Origin: Gammaproteobacteria bacterium
GTDB lineage: Bacteria > Pseudomonadota > Gammaproteobacteria > Granulosicoccales > Granulosicoccaceae
Length of the DNA: 22,772 nt
Direction: 5' to 3'
Assembly (NCBI GenBank): GCA_019634245.1
Contig: JAHQVR010000338.1
Coordinates: 1 to 22,772, forward strand
The notes beneath the pieces were generated by a model that ran no database searches, was not told where the DNA came from, and saw only the letters and a list, made by a program, of their open reading frames with translations. This document shows positions 1 to 8,050 of this stretch, in pieces. The number at the start of each line of letters is the position of its first letter. Within the stretch, counting starts at the first letter, position 1. The position numbers and the translations under genes were made by a program.

Positions 1-107
1 GATAGGCCTTCGGGCGTTATTAACCCAGGGTTTGGTGAATCGTGTGGCGTAGGCTTACCAGGTGCTGGAGCGGGTAGGTCTTCGAAACGAAAACGGCGCT
101 GCTTCAT
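1..107 (-). CDS. mutB: Methylmalonyl-CoA mutase large subunit, N-terminal fragment (cut by window edge)
   Basis: Only the first 35 codons are in the window; the gene continues beyond base 1. The ATG (107-105) overlaps the mutA stop in an ATGA junction, so the two are probably translationally coupled. An AGGAG-like ribosome site lies at about 115-119, inside mutA. The visible protein begins MKQRRFRFEDLPAPAPG and reaches ITPEGL. A proline-rich N-terminal arm followed by a TPEG(I/L) segment is how large subunits of this AdoCbl-dependent enzyme lead into the TIM barrel. The large subunit carries the active site and the cobalamin domain that turns (R)-methylmalonyl-CoA into succinyl-CoA. The call rests mainly on position directly after mutA; a related acyl-CoA mutase large chain is the alternative. 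Confidence 0.72.
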   Translation of the reverse strand, partial: MKQRRFRFEDLPAPAPGKPTPHDSPNPGLITPEGL

Positions 108-1552
108 GATTCAAACTCCTGTGAATCACGCACGGGTGTCAGTGGCTCTATAGAACCCGACTGGGCGGTTGGGTGGTCGAGTTTATTAGAGACCTTTTTA
201 TTAGGCATATCATCGGGTTGATATTTATTGACACCCACCCGGATCGAGTCGCCGCGTTGCAAATTCTTGACTCGATTCATGTGTGTGTTTGCAAGCTGTG
301 CTTGCCAAGCGCCACTATTGACGGCGTTAAGCCAACCACCGGATCGTTCCAGGTTAATAAGCGCTTGCCAAGTGTTATCCACTAGCTGTTGAGTTAGCTG
401 TTCAATGGCAAATGACCCTGCCATGGGGTCTGCGACCGCATGTAAATGGGATTCCTCTTGCAATATGATGGGGAGGTTGCGAGCCATTCGAGCCCCGCGC
501 TCCCTATCAGAGTCTATCGTGACACCCTCAATGTGGTTGTGAGGAAGCACGGTCAGAGAATCAGCACCGCCGATAATGGCAGATGCGCTAGCTGCGGTAT
601 TTCGTAGGTGATTGACCCAAGGTGATGCGATGGCTTGCATACGACTCGAGGTGACTGCGTCAATCCGGCATTGCACTGGTTCTGCACTGGGTTGTAGCGC
701 GTTTATAACATGAGCCCAAAGCTGTCGCAGGGCTCTTAGTTTTGCGACGTTTAGCAAAAAATCTGAATCGCAGGCCATATTAAACACTAGAGTTTGGCTC
801 GCCTGCTCCGCGGTAAGACCAGAATCTAATAGGGCCTCAGCATAAAGCGAGGCGGTGGCAATAGCAGCGGTTAACTCTTCAACTTCCGAAGCGCCCGCAT
901 TGTGATGTCGAGCGATATTTATACCGCCACAGGTCATCGATGAGTTTGCGTTGAAATGCTGCTCGGCCAGTGTCGACAGCTGATCGACAGACTGTGTCAA
1001 TTCTGCAGAGGTTATTTGCCCCGTGAGCAGTTGATCAAATGGGTCGACATTGAGGATGGTTCGTTGCTGAGCATTGTTACTGTTTTCCGCCTCCCATAAC
1101 TTCAGCAATTGACCGTACGCGTCACCGATGGACGAACCCGCGCGCAGGCTGATGGGCGCGATATTCAGAAGAACACCGCTAAGCACCGAGGGCAGACCAT
1201 CACTGGATAGTAGCGAGGCGTTGTGATCGTCAATCCAGATTTCCAGCGATTGAATACCGCCGGAGAGCCCAGCGAGTACCTGTGCGTTTAATGCTTTAGG
1301 GTTGTTGCCTGACACGCAGAGTCGATTGTCCACTGCAATGGCAGAGACAGAAACTGAGAGAGGTTTGCTTGGGGTGGCGGGTCGTTCGGTATACAACGGT
1401 GCAACCGGCAATCCATCGTTGGTCTCTGAGTAGAGTTGTTCAACAGATGTAACATCGCGCAAACTGCGCAATGCTAGCTTTTCCCAGTCAGCAAAGGATG
1501 TCTGTTCGAACATCAGACTGCCGAACTCTGAGTTCAATTCAACTTTATCCAT
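104..1552 (-). CDS. mutA: Methylmalonyl-CoA mutase small (beta) subunit, short form
   Basis: 482 residues. It is the non-catalytic partner of MutB in the AdoCbl-dependent heterodimer that makes succinyl-CoA from (R)-methylmalonyl-CoA. The N-terminus shows the family pattern: an F..TSFADWEKLALRSL helix near residues 15-31, then DGLPVAPLYT near 47-56, which leads into the TIM-barrel domain. The rest reads as the barrel (for example LNVDPFDQLLTG, and HNAGASEVEEL near the middle). The protein stops after a polar tail, with no C-terminal cobalamin-binding domain. The classical Propionibacterium small subunit is about 638 residues and keeps a degenerate copy of that domain, so this is a short form. 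The start overlaps the end of the mnmC-type gene by 8 bases, and the stop overlaps the mutB start. It therefore sits in the ispG-mnmC-mutA-mutB operon. Confidence 0.88.
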   Translation of the reverse strand: MDKVELNSEFGSLMFEQTSFADWEKLALRSLRDVTSVEQLYSETNDGLPVAPLYTERPATPSKPLSVSVSAIAVDNRLCVSGNNPKALNAQVLAGLSGGIQSLEIWIDDHNASLLSSDGLPSVLSGVLLNIAPISLRAGSSIGDAYGQLLKLWEAENSNNAQQRTILNVDPFDQLLTGQITSAELTQSVDQLSTLAEQHFNANSSMTCGGINIARHHNAGASEVEELTAAIATASLYAEALLDSGLTAEQASQTLVFNMACDSDFLLNVAKLRALRQLWAHVINALQPSAEPVQCRIDAVTSSRMQAIASPWVNHLRNTAASASAIIGGADSLTVLPHNHIEGVTIDSDRERGARMARNLPIILQEESHLHAVADPMAGSFAIEQLTQQLVDNTWQALINLERSGGWLNAVNSGAWQAQLANTHMNRVKNLQRGDSIRVGVNKYQPDDMPNKKVSNKLDHPTAQSGSIEPLTPVRDSQEFES

Positions 1553-2765
1553 GCGTCATTATAAACGGCTGACGCCGCCGTTTCAGGTTGGCGATGCAAA
1601 AACGGGCTGGATGCAAAAAATCCGGGATTTCGACGTCTGGCGTAGTTAGTAAGTCGGTCAAATAACGTGCGGCGATCGGTGCGTGAGTGACGCCGCGAGA
1701 ACCGAACCCTCCTATCACATACAGGCCCTTATAGTATGGCGCAGCAGGGTAGGTGGAGGGCTTTTTGCCATGGTGGATATCCCCGTACAGCGATGGATAT
1801 TGGGCAATCTTGGGTAGCAGCCCGACCACGGGTAATCGATCTGGGGTAGTGGCGCGGATGCCCGTGTAGCCGGCTATTGCCTGGGAGGTGATGCCCACAT
1901 CGGGAATGAGTTGTTTGACACCGTCATAATTTTGCTCGTGCTCAGCGTCACTAACTTTATTACTCACATCACCGCGTTTAAAGCTGGCGCCTACAAGCAA
2001 TGTGTCTGCATCCTGAATGGCATAGTGTTTTCCGGTTATGACGGGTAAGGGGCTATGCAATGAATGCTTCAAACGAAAACGGCTGAGTTGGCCACGGGCC
2101 GGAATAATCGGTAGATGCTGTGTTTGATCGAACGCATTGAGTCGAGAGCCGTTGGCTAGCACCACGTGATGTGCCTGGAGTGGTGTGTGGGTTTTTTGAG
2201 CGAAGCTCAACTGCCACTGATCTTCTTGCGGTGTTAACCCGTTGATGGTGCGGTTAGTGATTAGGCGAATGAGCGAATGATCTAACAATCTTTGGCACAA
2301 CGATGCGGGGTTGAGCCAGCCAGCTTCTTTGAACCACAGCGATTTACTGTTGAGCGCCAAGCCCGACACCCGTTGAGTTTCGGTGGCGGATAGGCTCTGA
2401 TACAACGTATTGGGTGGATAATGATGGTTAACCAGTTGCAGTGCCCCAACGGGTCGGTAGTCGATAGCTGAGGCAAGCTCTGTCTGGCTAAGGTATCTTT
2501 GCAACTGACTGTAGGCCTGTTGGTAGTACGGTGTGATGAGACCTTCGTTACGTGTCACATACGGCTTTACCACAGCAGCAGGGTTGCCAGACGCACCCGT
2601 GGCGGGTGAGTGACCTGAATCAATCACGATGCTCGGAATCTTACGCTCAGCAAGCTCTGCTGCGAGAAAGCAACCCGCTAGGCCCGCACCGATGATTACG
2701 ACGGGCAAATCTGCGGTAGTGCCGTTAAGCTCAGGTGACGGGGGTGTCTGGAACCAAGGGTTCAA
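1545..2765 (-). CDS. mnmC: FAD-dependent tRNA cmnm5U oxidase (MnmC C-terminal domain only)
   Basis: 406 residues, equal to the FAD domain MnmC(o). In the family this domain removes the carboxymethyl group from cmnm5(s2)U34 of tRNA to give nm5(s2)U, which MnmC(m) then methylates. Visible motifs are the FAD-binding GAGLAG (26-31), [12 protein letters not shown] (57-68), RGQLSRF (224-230), [17 protein letters not shown] (299-315) and [12 protein letters not shown] (352-363). All are typical of MnmC rather than a generic DAO-family enzyme. The methyltransferase domain that precedes this domain in the bifunctional E. coli protein is absent, because ispG fills the upstream DNA. The N-terminal NPWFQTPP resembles the PWF-containing linker that joins the two domains in the fused enzyme. 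The start overlaps the ispG stop (ATGA), and the end overlaps mutA by 8 bases. Confidence 0.85.
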   Translation of the reverse strand: MNPWFQTPPSPELNGTTADLPVVIIGAGLAGCFLAAELAERKIPSIVIDSGHSPATGASGNPAAVVKPYVTRNEGLITPYYQQAYSQLQRYLSQTELASAIDYRPVGALQLVNHHYPPNTLYQSLSATETQRVSGLALNSKSLWFKEAGWLNPASLCQRLLDHSLIRLITNRTINGLTPQEDQWQLSFAQKTHTPLQAHHVVLANGSRLNAFDQTQHLPIIPARGQLSRFRLKHSLHSPLPVITGKHYAIQDADTLLVGASFKRGDVSNKVSDAEHEQNYDGVKQLIPDVGITSQAIAGYTGIRATTPDRLPVVGLLPKIAQYPSLYGDIHHGKKPSTYPAAPYYKGLYVIGGFGSRGVTHAPIAARYLTDLLTTPDVEIPDFLHPARFCIANLKRRRQPFIMTHG

Positions 2766-3970
2766 GAGTGGTAGTGGGAACGCACGTAGTCTTGAACAAT
2801 GCTTTGAAATTCTTCGGCGATATGATCGCCCTTTAATGTCATCGCCTTTTCGCCATCGATGTAGACCGGTGCGACAGGTCGTTCACCCGTACCGGGTAGG
2901 CTAATACCGATATTGGCGTGTTTACTTTCTCCTGGGCCGTTCACCACGCAGCCCATCACCGCCACCGACATGTCTTCGACACCAGGGTGTTTGGCCTTCC
3001 AATCGGGCATGCTGTCTCGCAGATAGGTTTGAATGCGATCAGCCAGTTCTTGGAAGTAGGTGCTGCTGGTGCGCCCACAACCGGGACATGCTGTGACCAT
3101 AGGCGTGAATGAGCGTAAGCCCATCGTTTGCAATATTTCTTGACCGACAACCACTTCTTTGGTGCGATCCCCACCGGGCTCGGGAGTGAGTGAAATACGG
3201 ATGGTGTCGCCAATACCTTGTTGAAGAAGCACCGCGAGCGCGGCCGTTGAAGCCACGATCCCTTTGGAACCCATACCCGCTTCCGTGAGGCCCAGGTGCA
3301 GTGCATAATCGCAATGATCCGCAAGATCTGAATACACTTGAACCAGATCCTGGACTCGGCTCATCTTGCAAGAAATGACAATGCGATCTTTGTTCAGGCC
3401 AAGTTCTTCGGCCCGTTTAGCGCTTTCCAGCGCTGATGTCATGACGGCTTCTCGATTAATCGCATCCAACGGCTTGGGATGGGCAGCGGCTGCATTCTCA
3501 TCGAGCATACGGGCGAGCAGCTCCTGGTCTAAGCTTCCCCAATTCGCTCCGATACGAACAGCCTTGTCATGCCTGGCGGCGATTTCGATCATTTCGGCAA
3601 ATTGTGTATCGCGCTTTTTGCCACGGCCCACATTGCCAGGGTTGATTCGGTACTTGGCCAAGCTTTCGGCACATTCAGGTACATTGGTTAACAGTTTGTG
3701 GCCATTGAAATGGAAATCACCAACAAGCGGCACCTCGATGTCCATTTTGACCAAACGCTCACGGATATCGGGCACGGCTTTGGCTGCTGCCTCGGTATTG
3801 ACCGTTATGCGAACCAGTTCAGAGCCAGCGCGAGCCAGGTCTGCGATCTGCGCCGCAGTGCGTATAGCGTCCTCGGTGTCAGTATTGGTCATCGATTGAA
3901 CGACGATGGGGTGTCCACCCCCCATCGTAACGGGACCAATTTGTACAGATTGGGTTTGACGGCGTGGCAT
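2762..3970 (-). CDS. ispG: 4-hydroxy-3-methylbut-2-en-1-yl diphosphate synthase
   Basis: 402 residues, full length. IspG (GcpE) is a [4Fe-4S] enzyme of the cytosolic MEP pathway. It reductively opens methylerythritol cyclodiphosphate to HMBPP, the step before IspH in isoprenoid synthesis. The N-terminal barrel carries [12 protein letters not shown] (24-35), [12 protein letters not shown] (80-91) and YRINPGNVG (107-115). The C-terminal cluster domain has the three cluster cysteines in ACPGCGRT (Cys295, Cys298) and [11 protein letters not shown] (Cys341), plus Glu348, the usual fourth ligand. The ATG has no obvious Shine-Dalgarno sequence. It is the first gene of an operon continuing into mnmC and mutAB, and is divergent from hrcA across 94 bases. 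Confidence 0.97.
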   Translation of the reverse strand: MPRRQTQSVQIGPVTMGGGHPIVVQSMTNTDTEDAIRTAAQIADLARAGSELVRITVNTEAAAKAVPDIRERLVKMDIEVPLVGDFHFNGHKLLTNVPECAESLAKYRINPGNVGRGKKRDTQFAEMIEIAARHDKAVRIGANWGSLDQELLARMLDENAAAAHPKPLDAINREAVMTSALESAKRAEELGLNKDRIVISCKMSRVQDLVQVYSDLADHCDYALHLGLTEAGMGSKGIVASTAALAVLLQQGIGDTIRISLTPEPGGDRTKEVVVGQEILQTMGLRSFTPMVTACPGCGRTSSTYFQELADRIQTYLRDSMPDWKAKHPGVEDMSVAVMGCVVNGPGESKHANIGISLPGTGERPVAPVYIDGEKAMTLKGDHIAEEFQSIVQDYVRSHYHS

Positions 3971-3982
3971 GGAGTTTCAATG

Positions 3983-4009
3983 CTTGATCGAGTTAGACTT
4001 GCCCTATAG
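3983..4009 (+). promoter_or_regulatory. Sigma32-like heat-shock promoter for hrcA operon
   Basis: CTTGATC (3983-3989), 12 bases, then CCCTATAG (4002-4009). This resembles the E. coli dnaK P1 layout (CTTGATG, 13 bases, CCCCATTT). It lies 56 bases ahead of the hrcA ATG, and the four downstream genes are the expected heat-shock regulon. The same bases could be read by sigma70 as TTGATC and TATAGT, but only with a short 15-base spacer. Found by eye; no transcript start is known. Confidence 0.5.
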
Positions 4010-4016
4010 TTTATCC

Positions 4017-4045
4017 TTTATCGAGCGAGACTTTCGTTAAGTAAA
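4017..4045 (-). promoter_or_regulatory. Candidate sigma70 promoter for ispG-mnmC-mutAB
   Basis: Read on the minus strand: TTTACT (4045-4040), 17 bases, GATAAA (4022-4017), each 4 of 6 to consensus. A start near 4010 would leave a leader of about 40 bases before the ispG ATG. It would also fall inside the hrcA heat-shock promoter, so the two divergent promoters would overlap. Weak evidence based on spacing and position. Confidence 0.28.
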
Positions 4046-4064
4046 TGCTATTGGGCACTGTTAA

Positions 4065-5144
4065 ATGTCGGCCAAATCTACTTTAGAAGACTTTAGCGAA
4101 CGCGAGCAGCACATTTTAAAGCTGCTGGTGGATCACTATATCCTGCTGGGTCAGCCGGTGGGCTCTCGCACCCTGTCCCGATTACCGGGCATCGATATTA
4201 GTGCTGCGTCGGTGCGCAATGTCATGGGCGACCTTGAGGAGATGGGCTTGCTCAAGTCTCCTCACACCTCTGCCGGCCGCATACCTACCTCGAAGGCTTA
4301 CCGTTTGTTTGTTGACACTCTGCTCGAGGTTAAACCACCCGATCAGGATACTATTGTGGGTATACGGGATGCGTTGGATCCGTCGTTGAGTCAACAAAAT
4401 TTGGCGAAGGTAGTGTCCAATCATCTCTCCGGGTTTACTCGCATGGCGGGTATGGTCACAGTGCCTCGAGCGGATGCACAACCGATGCAGCAAATTGAAT
4501 TTTTGCCACTGTCCGATCGACGCGTGCTGGCGATTATGATTATTGATAATCAGGAAATTCAGAATCGTATTGTGCACGTTCAGCGAGATTATTCGAAAGA
4601 TGAGTTGGACAAACTCGCTCGACGTTTAAATGAACAATACTTGGGTCGTCCGATAAACGAGGTTCGCGATATCGTACGCGGTGATCTGAACAAAACGCGC
4701 GAAGACATGAGTAAGCAGATGCAGGTCATGATCGATGTTGCAGGTAAGGTGTTTGATGATGATGGTTCGATGTCGGATACCGGCGAAGATCCCAGCATGG
4801 TGGTAGCGGGTGAAGCGAATCTGATGTCCCATGCAGACCTTAATGATGTAGAGACTCTTCGAGACCTTTTTGAAGCCTTTCAGGATAAGCGGGATATTTA
4901 CCATTTGATGGAGCGCTGCTTATCGGCTGAAGGGGTGCAGATTTTCATTGGCAGAGAATCTGGCTACGATGCGTTGGGCGAATGCAGTATGGTCACCGCT
5001 CCCTATGAAATGAACGGTAATGTGTTAGGGGTGCTAGGTGTGGTGGGTCCCAAGCGAATGGAGTATGCATCGGTGATACCCGTGGTGGACGTCACATCAA
5101 AATTGCTCAGTGCGGCCTTGAATTCTCGCTCTCAATCCTCATAA
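4065..5144 (+). CDS. hrcA: Heat-inducible transcription repressor HrcA
   Basis: 359 residues, near the usual 340-350. HrcA is a dimeric DNA-binding repressor of chaperone genes that normally binds the CIRCE inverted repeat and needs GroEL to stay active. The N-terminal winged helix is clear: HILKLLVDHYILLGQPVGSR, then ISAASVRNVMGDLEEMGLL and SPHTSAGRIPTSKAYRLFVD (about residues 16-88). The middle GAF-like part includes SDRRVLAIMIIDN and the stretch to QEIQNRIV. The C-terminal region includes GVLGVVGPKRMEYASVIPVVD. It heads the hrcA-grpE-dnaK-dnaJ operon behind a sigma32-like promoter. I found no CIRCE element in any gap of this operon, so autoregulation cannot be inferred; its target may be groESL elsewhere. 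Confidence 0.95.
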   Translation: MSAKSTLEDFSEREQHILKLLVDHYILLGQPVGSRTLSRLPGIDISAASVRNVMGDLEEMGLLKSPHTSAGRIPTSKAYRLFVDTLLEVKPPDQDTIVGIRDALDPSLSQQNLAKVVSNHLSGFTRMAGMVTVPRADAQPMQQIEFLPLSDRRVLAIMIIDNQEIQNRIVHVQRDYSKDELDKLARRLNEQYLGRPINEVRDIVRGDLNKTREDMSKQMQVMIDVAGKVFDDDGSMSDTGEDPSMVVAGEANLMSHADLNDVETLRDLFEAFQDKRDIYHLMERCLSAEGVQIFIGRESGYDALGECSMVTAPYEMNGNVLGVLGVVGPKRMEYASVIPVVDVTSKLLSAALNSRSQSS

Positions 5145-5196
5145 TGCCCCCATCCTGATAACCGCTGCAAAACACCTAAGTTTTTCCGGAGAGTGC

Positions 5197-5925
5197 ATGA
5201 CCCCCGAAAAAGACGTCGAACCCCAGGAAGAGCAGACTTCCGAGGACGACCCCTCCAACACTGCCGCAGAATCCGCTGAGTCCCAGAATTCCGAGGTTAA
5301 CGACACTGAAGCCAAAATGGCAGACGATCAGGCCTCTGACCCATCATCTGCCAGCGATCCAGACTCTGATGATCCGTTAGCCTTCATTACGGGGGCAATG
5401 GCCGGTGCTGCAAAAGTGCAAGATCCCGATTTATCGGAGCCAGAGCAGGCCGATCAGAGTGTGGAAGCCTTGCAGGAAAAGTTGAAGCAGGCAGAACAAT
5501 TGGCCCAGGAGCACTGGGATCGGCTGCTGCGTATGCAGGCTGAGCACGAAAATCAGACGAAACGCACGACGAAACAGATTGAAGATGCGCGAAAATACGC
5601 GCTCGAATCGCTCGTCAACGACTTGCTGCCGGTCAAGGATAGCCTTGAGATGGGCCTAGCGGCGGCGCAGGGTGAAGAGGCTGATTTAGCCAAAATCGTT
5701 GAGGGTTCAGATTTGACTCTGAAAATGCTCGCCCAGACCTTTGAAAAATACCGCATTGTCGAGATAAATCCGGTCAATGAGAAATTTGACCCAGAATTTC
5801 ACCAAGCGATGTCCATGCAGGAAGTCGAGGGGCACGAGCCGAATACCGTGGCTAGCGTGTTTCAGAAGGGATATACGCTCAATGAGAGGCTGATTCGACC
5901 AGCGCTAGTGATGGTCGCGAAATAA
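5197..5925 (+). CDS. grpE: Nucleotide exchange factor GrpE
   Basis: 242 residues. GrpE is the cytosolic dimer that releases ADP from DnaK and acts as a thermosensor of the chaperone cycle. The core starts near residue 88 with the long coiled-coil helix (VEALQEKLKQAEQLAQEHWD) and RMQAEHENQTKRT. It continues with YALESLVNDLLPVKDSLEMGL and ends in the beta-wing, with the signature region from HQAMSM to VFQKGYTLNERLIRPALVMV. The first 85 or so residues are strongly acidic and Ser/Asp/Glu-rich. They make the protein about 45 residues longer than E. coli GrpE (197) and include a small hydrophobic patch, AFITGAMAGAA. The ATG follows GGAGAG at good spacing. It lies 52 bases after hrcA, with no terminator visible between them. 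Confidence 0.95.
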   Translation: MTPEKDVEPQEEQTSEDDPSNTAAESAESQNSEVNDTEAKMADDQASDPSSASDPDSDDPLAFITGAMAGAAKVQDPDLSEPEQADQSVEALQEKLKQAEQLAQEHWDRLLRMQAEHENQTKRTTKQIEDARKYALESLVNDLLPVKDSLEMGLAAAQGEEADLAKIVEGSDLTLKMLAQTFEKYRIVEINPVNEKFDPEFHQAMSMQEVEGHEPNTVASVFQKGYTLNERLIRPALVMVAK

Positions 5926-5984
5926 CCCCACGCAGACTATTGAATTGACCGGCTAGCTACCACAGTTTATTGGCATCGTAATGT

Positions 5985-6019
5985 AAGGACGCCTCCGAGA
6001 GGGGGTCCTTGAATTTTTT
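5985..6019 (+). terminator. Terminator-like hairpin between grpE and dnaK
   Basis: AAGGAC (5985-5990) pairs with GTCCTT (6005-6010), and the inner CCTC pairs with GGGG across one bulged G (one G-T pair), around a 5-base loop. The run TTTTTT follows at 6014-6019, three bases after the stem. That is the form of an intrinsic terminator, 24 bases ahead of the dnaK ATG. Because dnaK must be highly expressed, it more likely acts as a partial terminator or an mRNA end/processing point. A weak TTGACC-N17-TATTGG promoter candidate lies just upstream (5945-5973). Pairing was checked by eye only. Confidence 0.5.
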
Positions 6020-6042
6020 AGCTTAGATCTAGAGTAAAGATT

Positions 6043-7965
6043 ATGGGAACCATTATCGGAATTGACCTCGGCACGACAAATTCGTGTGTTGCGGTTATGG
6101 AGGGCGATAAGCCCCGCGTTATTGAAAATTCAGAGGGCGATCGAACCACGCCCTCGATCGTGGCTTTTACTGAAGACGAAGAGGTGCTGGTGGGCCAGCC
6201 CGCTAAGCGCCAGGCGGTCACCAACCCTCAAAATACGCTGTATGGCGTAAAGCGTCTCATCGGTCGTCGCTTTGATGAAGAGGCAGTTCAAAAAGATATC
6301 GAGCTCGTACCCTACAAAATCGTCAAAGCCGACAATGGAGATGCCTGGGTAGAAGCGGGCGGGAAAAAAACCGCACCACCTGAGATTGCGGCGCGTGTGT
6401 TGATGAAGATGAAGCAAACAGCCGAAGAATATTTGGGTCAACCAGTATCAGAAGCAGTCATCACCGTACCTGCGTATTTCAATGACTCACAGCGACAGGC
6501 CACAAAAGATGCTGGCCGTATTGCAGGGCTGGATGTTAAGCGCATCATCAACGAACCCACAGCGGCCGCGTTGGCCTATGGGATGGATAAGCAGCGTGGC
6601 AACAAAACCATCGCGGTATACGATCTTGGTGGAGGTACTTTCGACATCTCTATCATCGAAATCGCTGAGATCGATGGTGAACATCAGTTTGAAGTACTTT
6701 CCACGAATGGCGATACCTTTCTGGGTGGTGAAGATTTTGATAACCGAATGATCGACTACCTCGCGGATGAATTCAAAAAAGAATCGGGTATCGATCTGCA
6801 CAGCGATCCGTTGGCTCTGCAACGATTAAAAGAAGGTGCTGAGAAAGCCAAGATTGAATTGTCCAGCACGCAGCAAACCGATGTGAATCTGCCTTACATC
6901 ACGGCGGATGCCTCCGGCCCTAAACACCTGAACATAAAAGTCACCCGTGCCAAACTTGAAGCATTGGTTGACGACTTAGTACAGCGCACAATCGAGCCGT
7001 GCAAAATTGCGCTTAAAGATGCCGGTGTTTCTGCATCGGATATCCAAGACGTGATTATGGTTGGCGGTCAAACCCGTATGCCCAAGGTCCAGGAAGTGGT
7101 TAAAGACTTCTTTGGCAAAGAGCCGCGTAAGGATGTTAATCCTGATGAAGCCGTGGCGGTTGGAGCTGCGATTCAAGGCGGTGTATTGGGTGGTCAAGTC
7201 ACCGATGTGCTACTGCTGGATGTCACACCCCTATCACTGGGTATCGAAACGCTCGGTGGTGTGATGACCAAACTGATTGATAAAAACACCACGATTCCTA
7301 CGAAGGCACAGCAGGTGTTCTCCACAGCGGATGATAATCAGACGGCAGTTACCGTGCATGTGCTGCAAGGGGAACGAGAGATTGCCGGCGGTAATAAATC
7401 GTTGGGACGGTTTGATCTTGCGGATATTCCGCCAGCACCGAGAGGGGTGCCGCAGATTGAAGTGTCATTTGATATCGACGCCAATGGGATCATGAATGTC
7501 TCGGCGAAAGATAAGGCTACCGGTAAGCAGCAATCCATTGTGATTAAGGCCTCTAGTGGTCTATCGGACGAAGAGATTGATCGGATGGTTAAGGATGCCG
7601 AAGCGCATGCGTCTGAGGATGCTAAGGCACGCGAACTGATCGATGCGCGTAACCAGGCAGAGCAGCTGGTTCATGCCACCGAAAAGTCATTAACGGATTT
7701 GGCTGACCAGATAGAAGAAGCGGAAAAAACCGATATCGAAGCAAAGATTGCAACTGTTCGGGAAGCCTTAGGTGGTGAAGACAAAGAGCAAATCGACCAG
7801 GCGGTTGCTGGGCTAAGTGAGGTCACTGCAAAATTGGCTGAGCGAGCCTACGCTCAACAAGGAGGTGATGGTGTTCAGGACACTGCCGCCGCGGGTGACG
7901 AAGCGCCAGCTGACGATGCTGTCGATGCAGAGTTTGAGGAAGTGAAGGAAGACAAAGCCTCTTGA
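6043..7965 (+). CDS. dnaK: Hsp70 chaperone DnaK
   Basis: 640 residues, normal length. ATP-driven cytosolic chaperone that works with DnaJ and GrpE. The ATPase domain shows [17 protein letters not shown] at the N-terminus, [20 protein letters not shown] near residues 140-159, [25 protein letters not shown] near 195-208, and [13 protein letters not shown] near 340. The linker and substrate domain follow ([19 protein letters not shown]). The helical lid ends in an acidic tail with EEVKEDKAS, close to the EEVKDDK ending common in proteobacteria. Start: ATG after TAGAGTAAAGATT. It is third in the heat-shock operon, flanked by hairpins on both sides. Confidence 0.98.
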   Translation: MGTIIGIDLGTTNSCVAVMEGDKPRVIENSEGDRTTPSIVAFTEDEEVLVGQPAKRQAVTNPQNTLYGVKRLIGRRFDEEAVQKDIELVPYKIVKADNGDAWVEAGGKKTAPPEIAARVLMKMKQTAEEYLGQPVSEAVITVPAYFNDSQRQATKDAGRIAGLDVKRIINEPTAAALAYGMDKQRGNKTIAVYDLGGGTFDISIIEIAEIDGEHQFEVLSTNGDTFLGGEDFDNRMIDYLADEFKKESGIDLHSDPLALQRLKEGAEKAKIELSSTQQTDVNLPYITADASGPKHLNIKVTRAKLEALVDDLVQRTIEPCKIALKDAGVSASDIQDVIMVGGQTRMPKVQEVVKDFFGKEPRKDVNPDEAVAVGAAIQGGVLGGQVTDVLLLDVTPLSLGIETLGGVMTKLIDKNTTIPTKAQQVFSTADDNQTAVTVHVLQGEREIAGGNKSLGRFDLADIPPAPRGVPQIEVSFDIDANGIMNVSAKDKATGKQQSIVIKASSGLSDEEIDRMVKDAEAHASEDAKARELIDARNQAEQLVHATEKSLTDLADQIEEAEKTDIEAKIATVREALGGEDKEQIDQAVAGLSEVTAKLAERAYAQQGGDGVQDTAAAGDEAPADDAVDAEFEEVKEDKAS

Positions 7966-7996
7966 TGTCGGCCGTAGTGTCATAAAAAACCACTAT

Positions 7997-8025
7997 GCAA
8001 AGCCTGGGAATAGTCCAGGCTTTGC
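7997..8025 (+). other. Perfect 11-bp hairpin between dnaK and dnaJ
   Basis: GCAAAGCCTGG (7997-8007) and CCAGGCTTTGC (8015-8025) are exact reverse complements around a 7-base loop, in the 85-base dnaK-dnaJ gap. No T-run follows, so it is not a classical intrinsic terminator. Plausible roles are protection of the dnaK 3' end after processing, or lowering dnaJ expression relative to dnaK. The structure is directly visible; the role is inference. Confidence 0.65.
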
Positions 8026-8050
8026 TCGTTGCAGGGTGTAAGTAAAGCGT

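Noticed and set aside
3366..3899. Open frame of 177 codons on the plus strand opposite ispG
   Set aside because: It is antisense to a clearly conserved enzyme, has Ser/Ala-rich composition typical of frame shadows, and shows no recognisable domain.
1..3970. Cobalamin riboswitch controlling mutAB
   Set aside because: There is no untranslated gap before mutA or mutB; all genes from ispG onward overlap.
3966..8050. CIRCE element (TTAGCACTC-N9-GAGTGCTAA) expected for HrcA
   Set aside because: Only isolated GAGTGC or GCACTG fragments occur (for example just before the grpE ATG at about 5189-5194), without the matching left arm.
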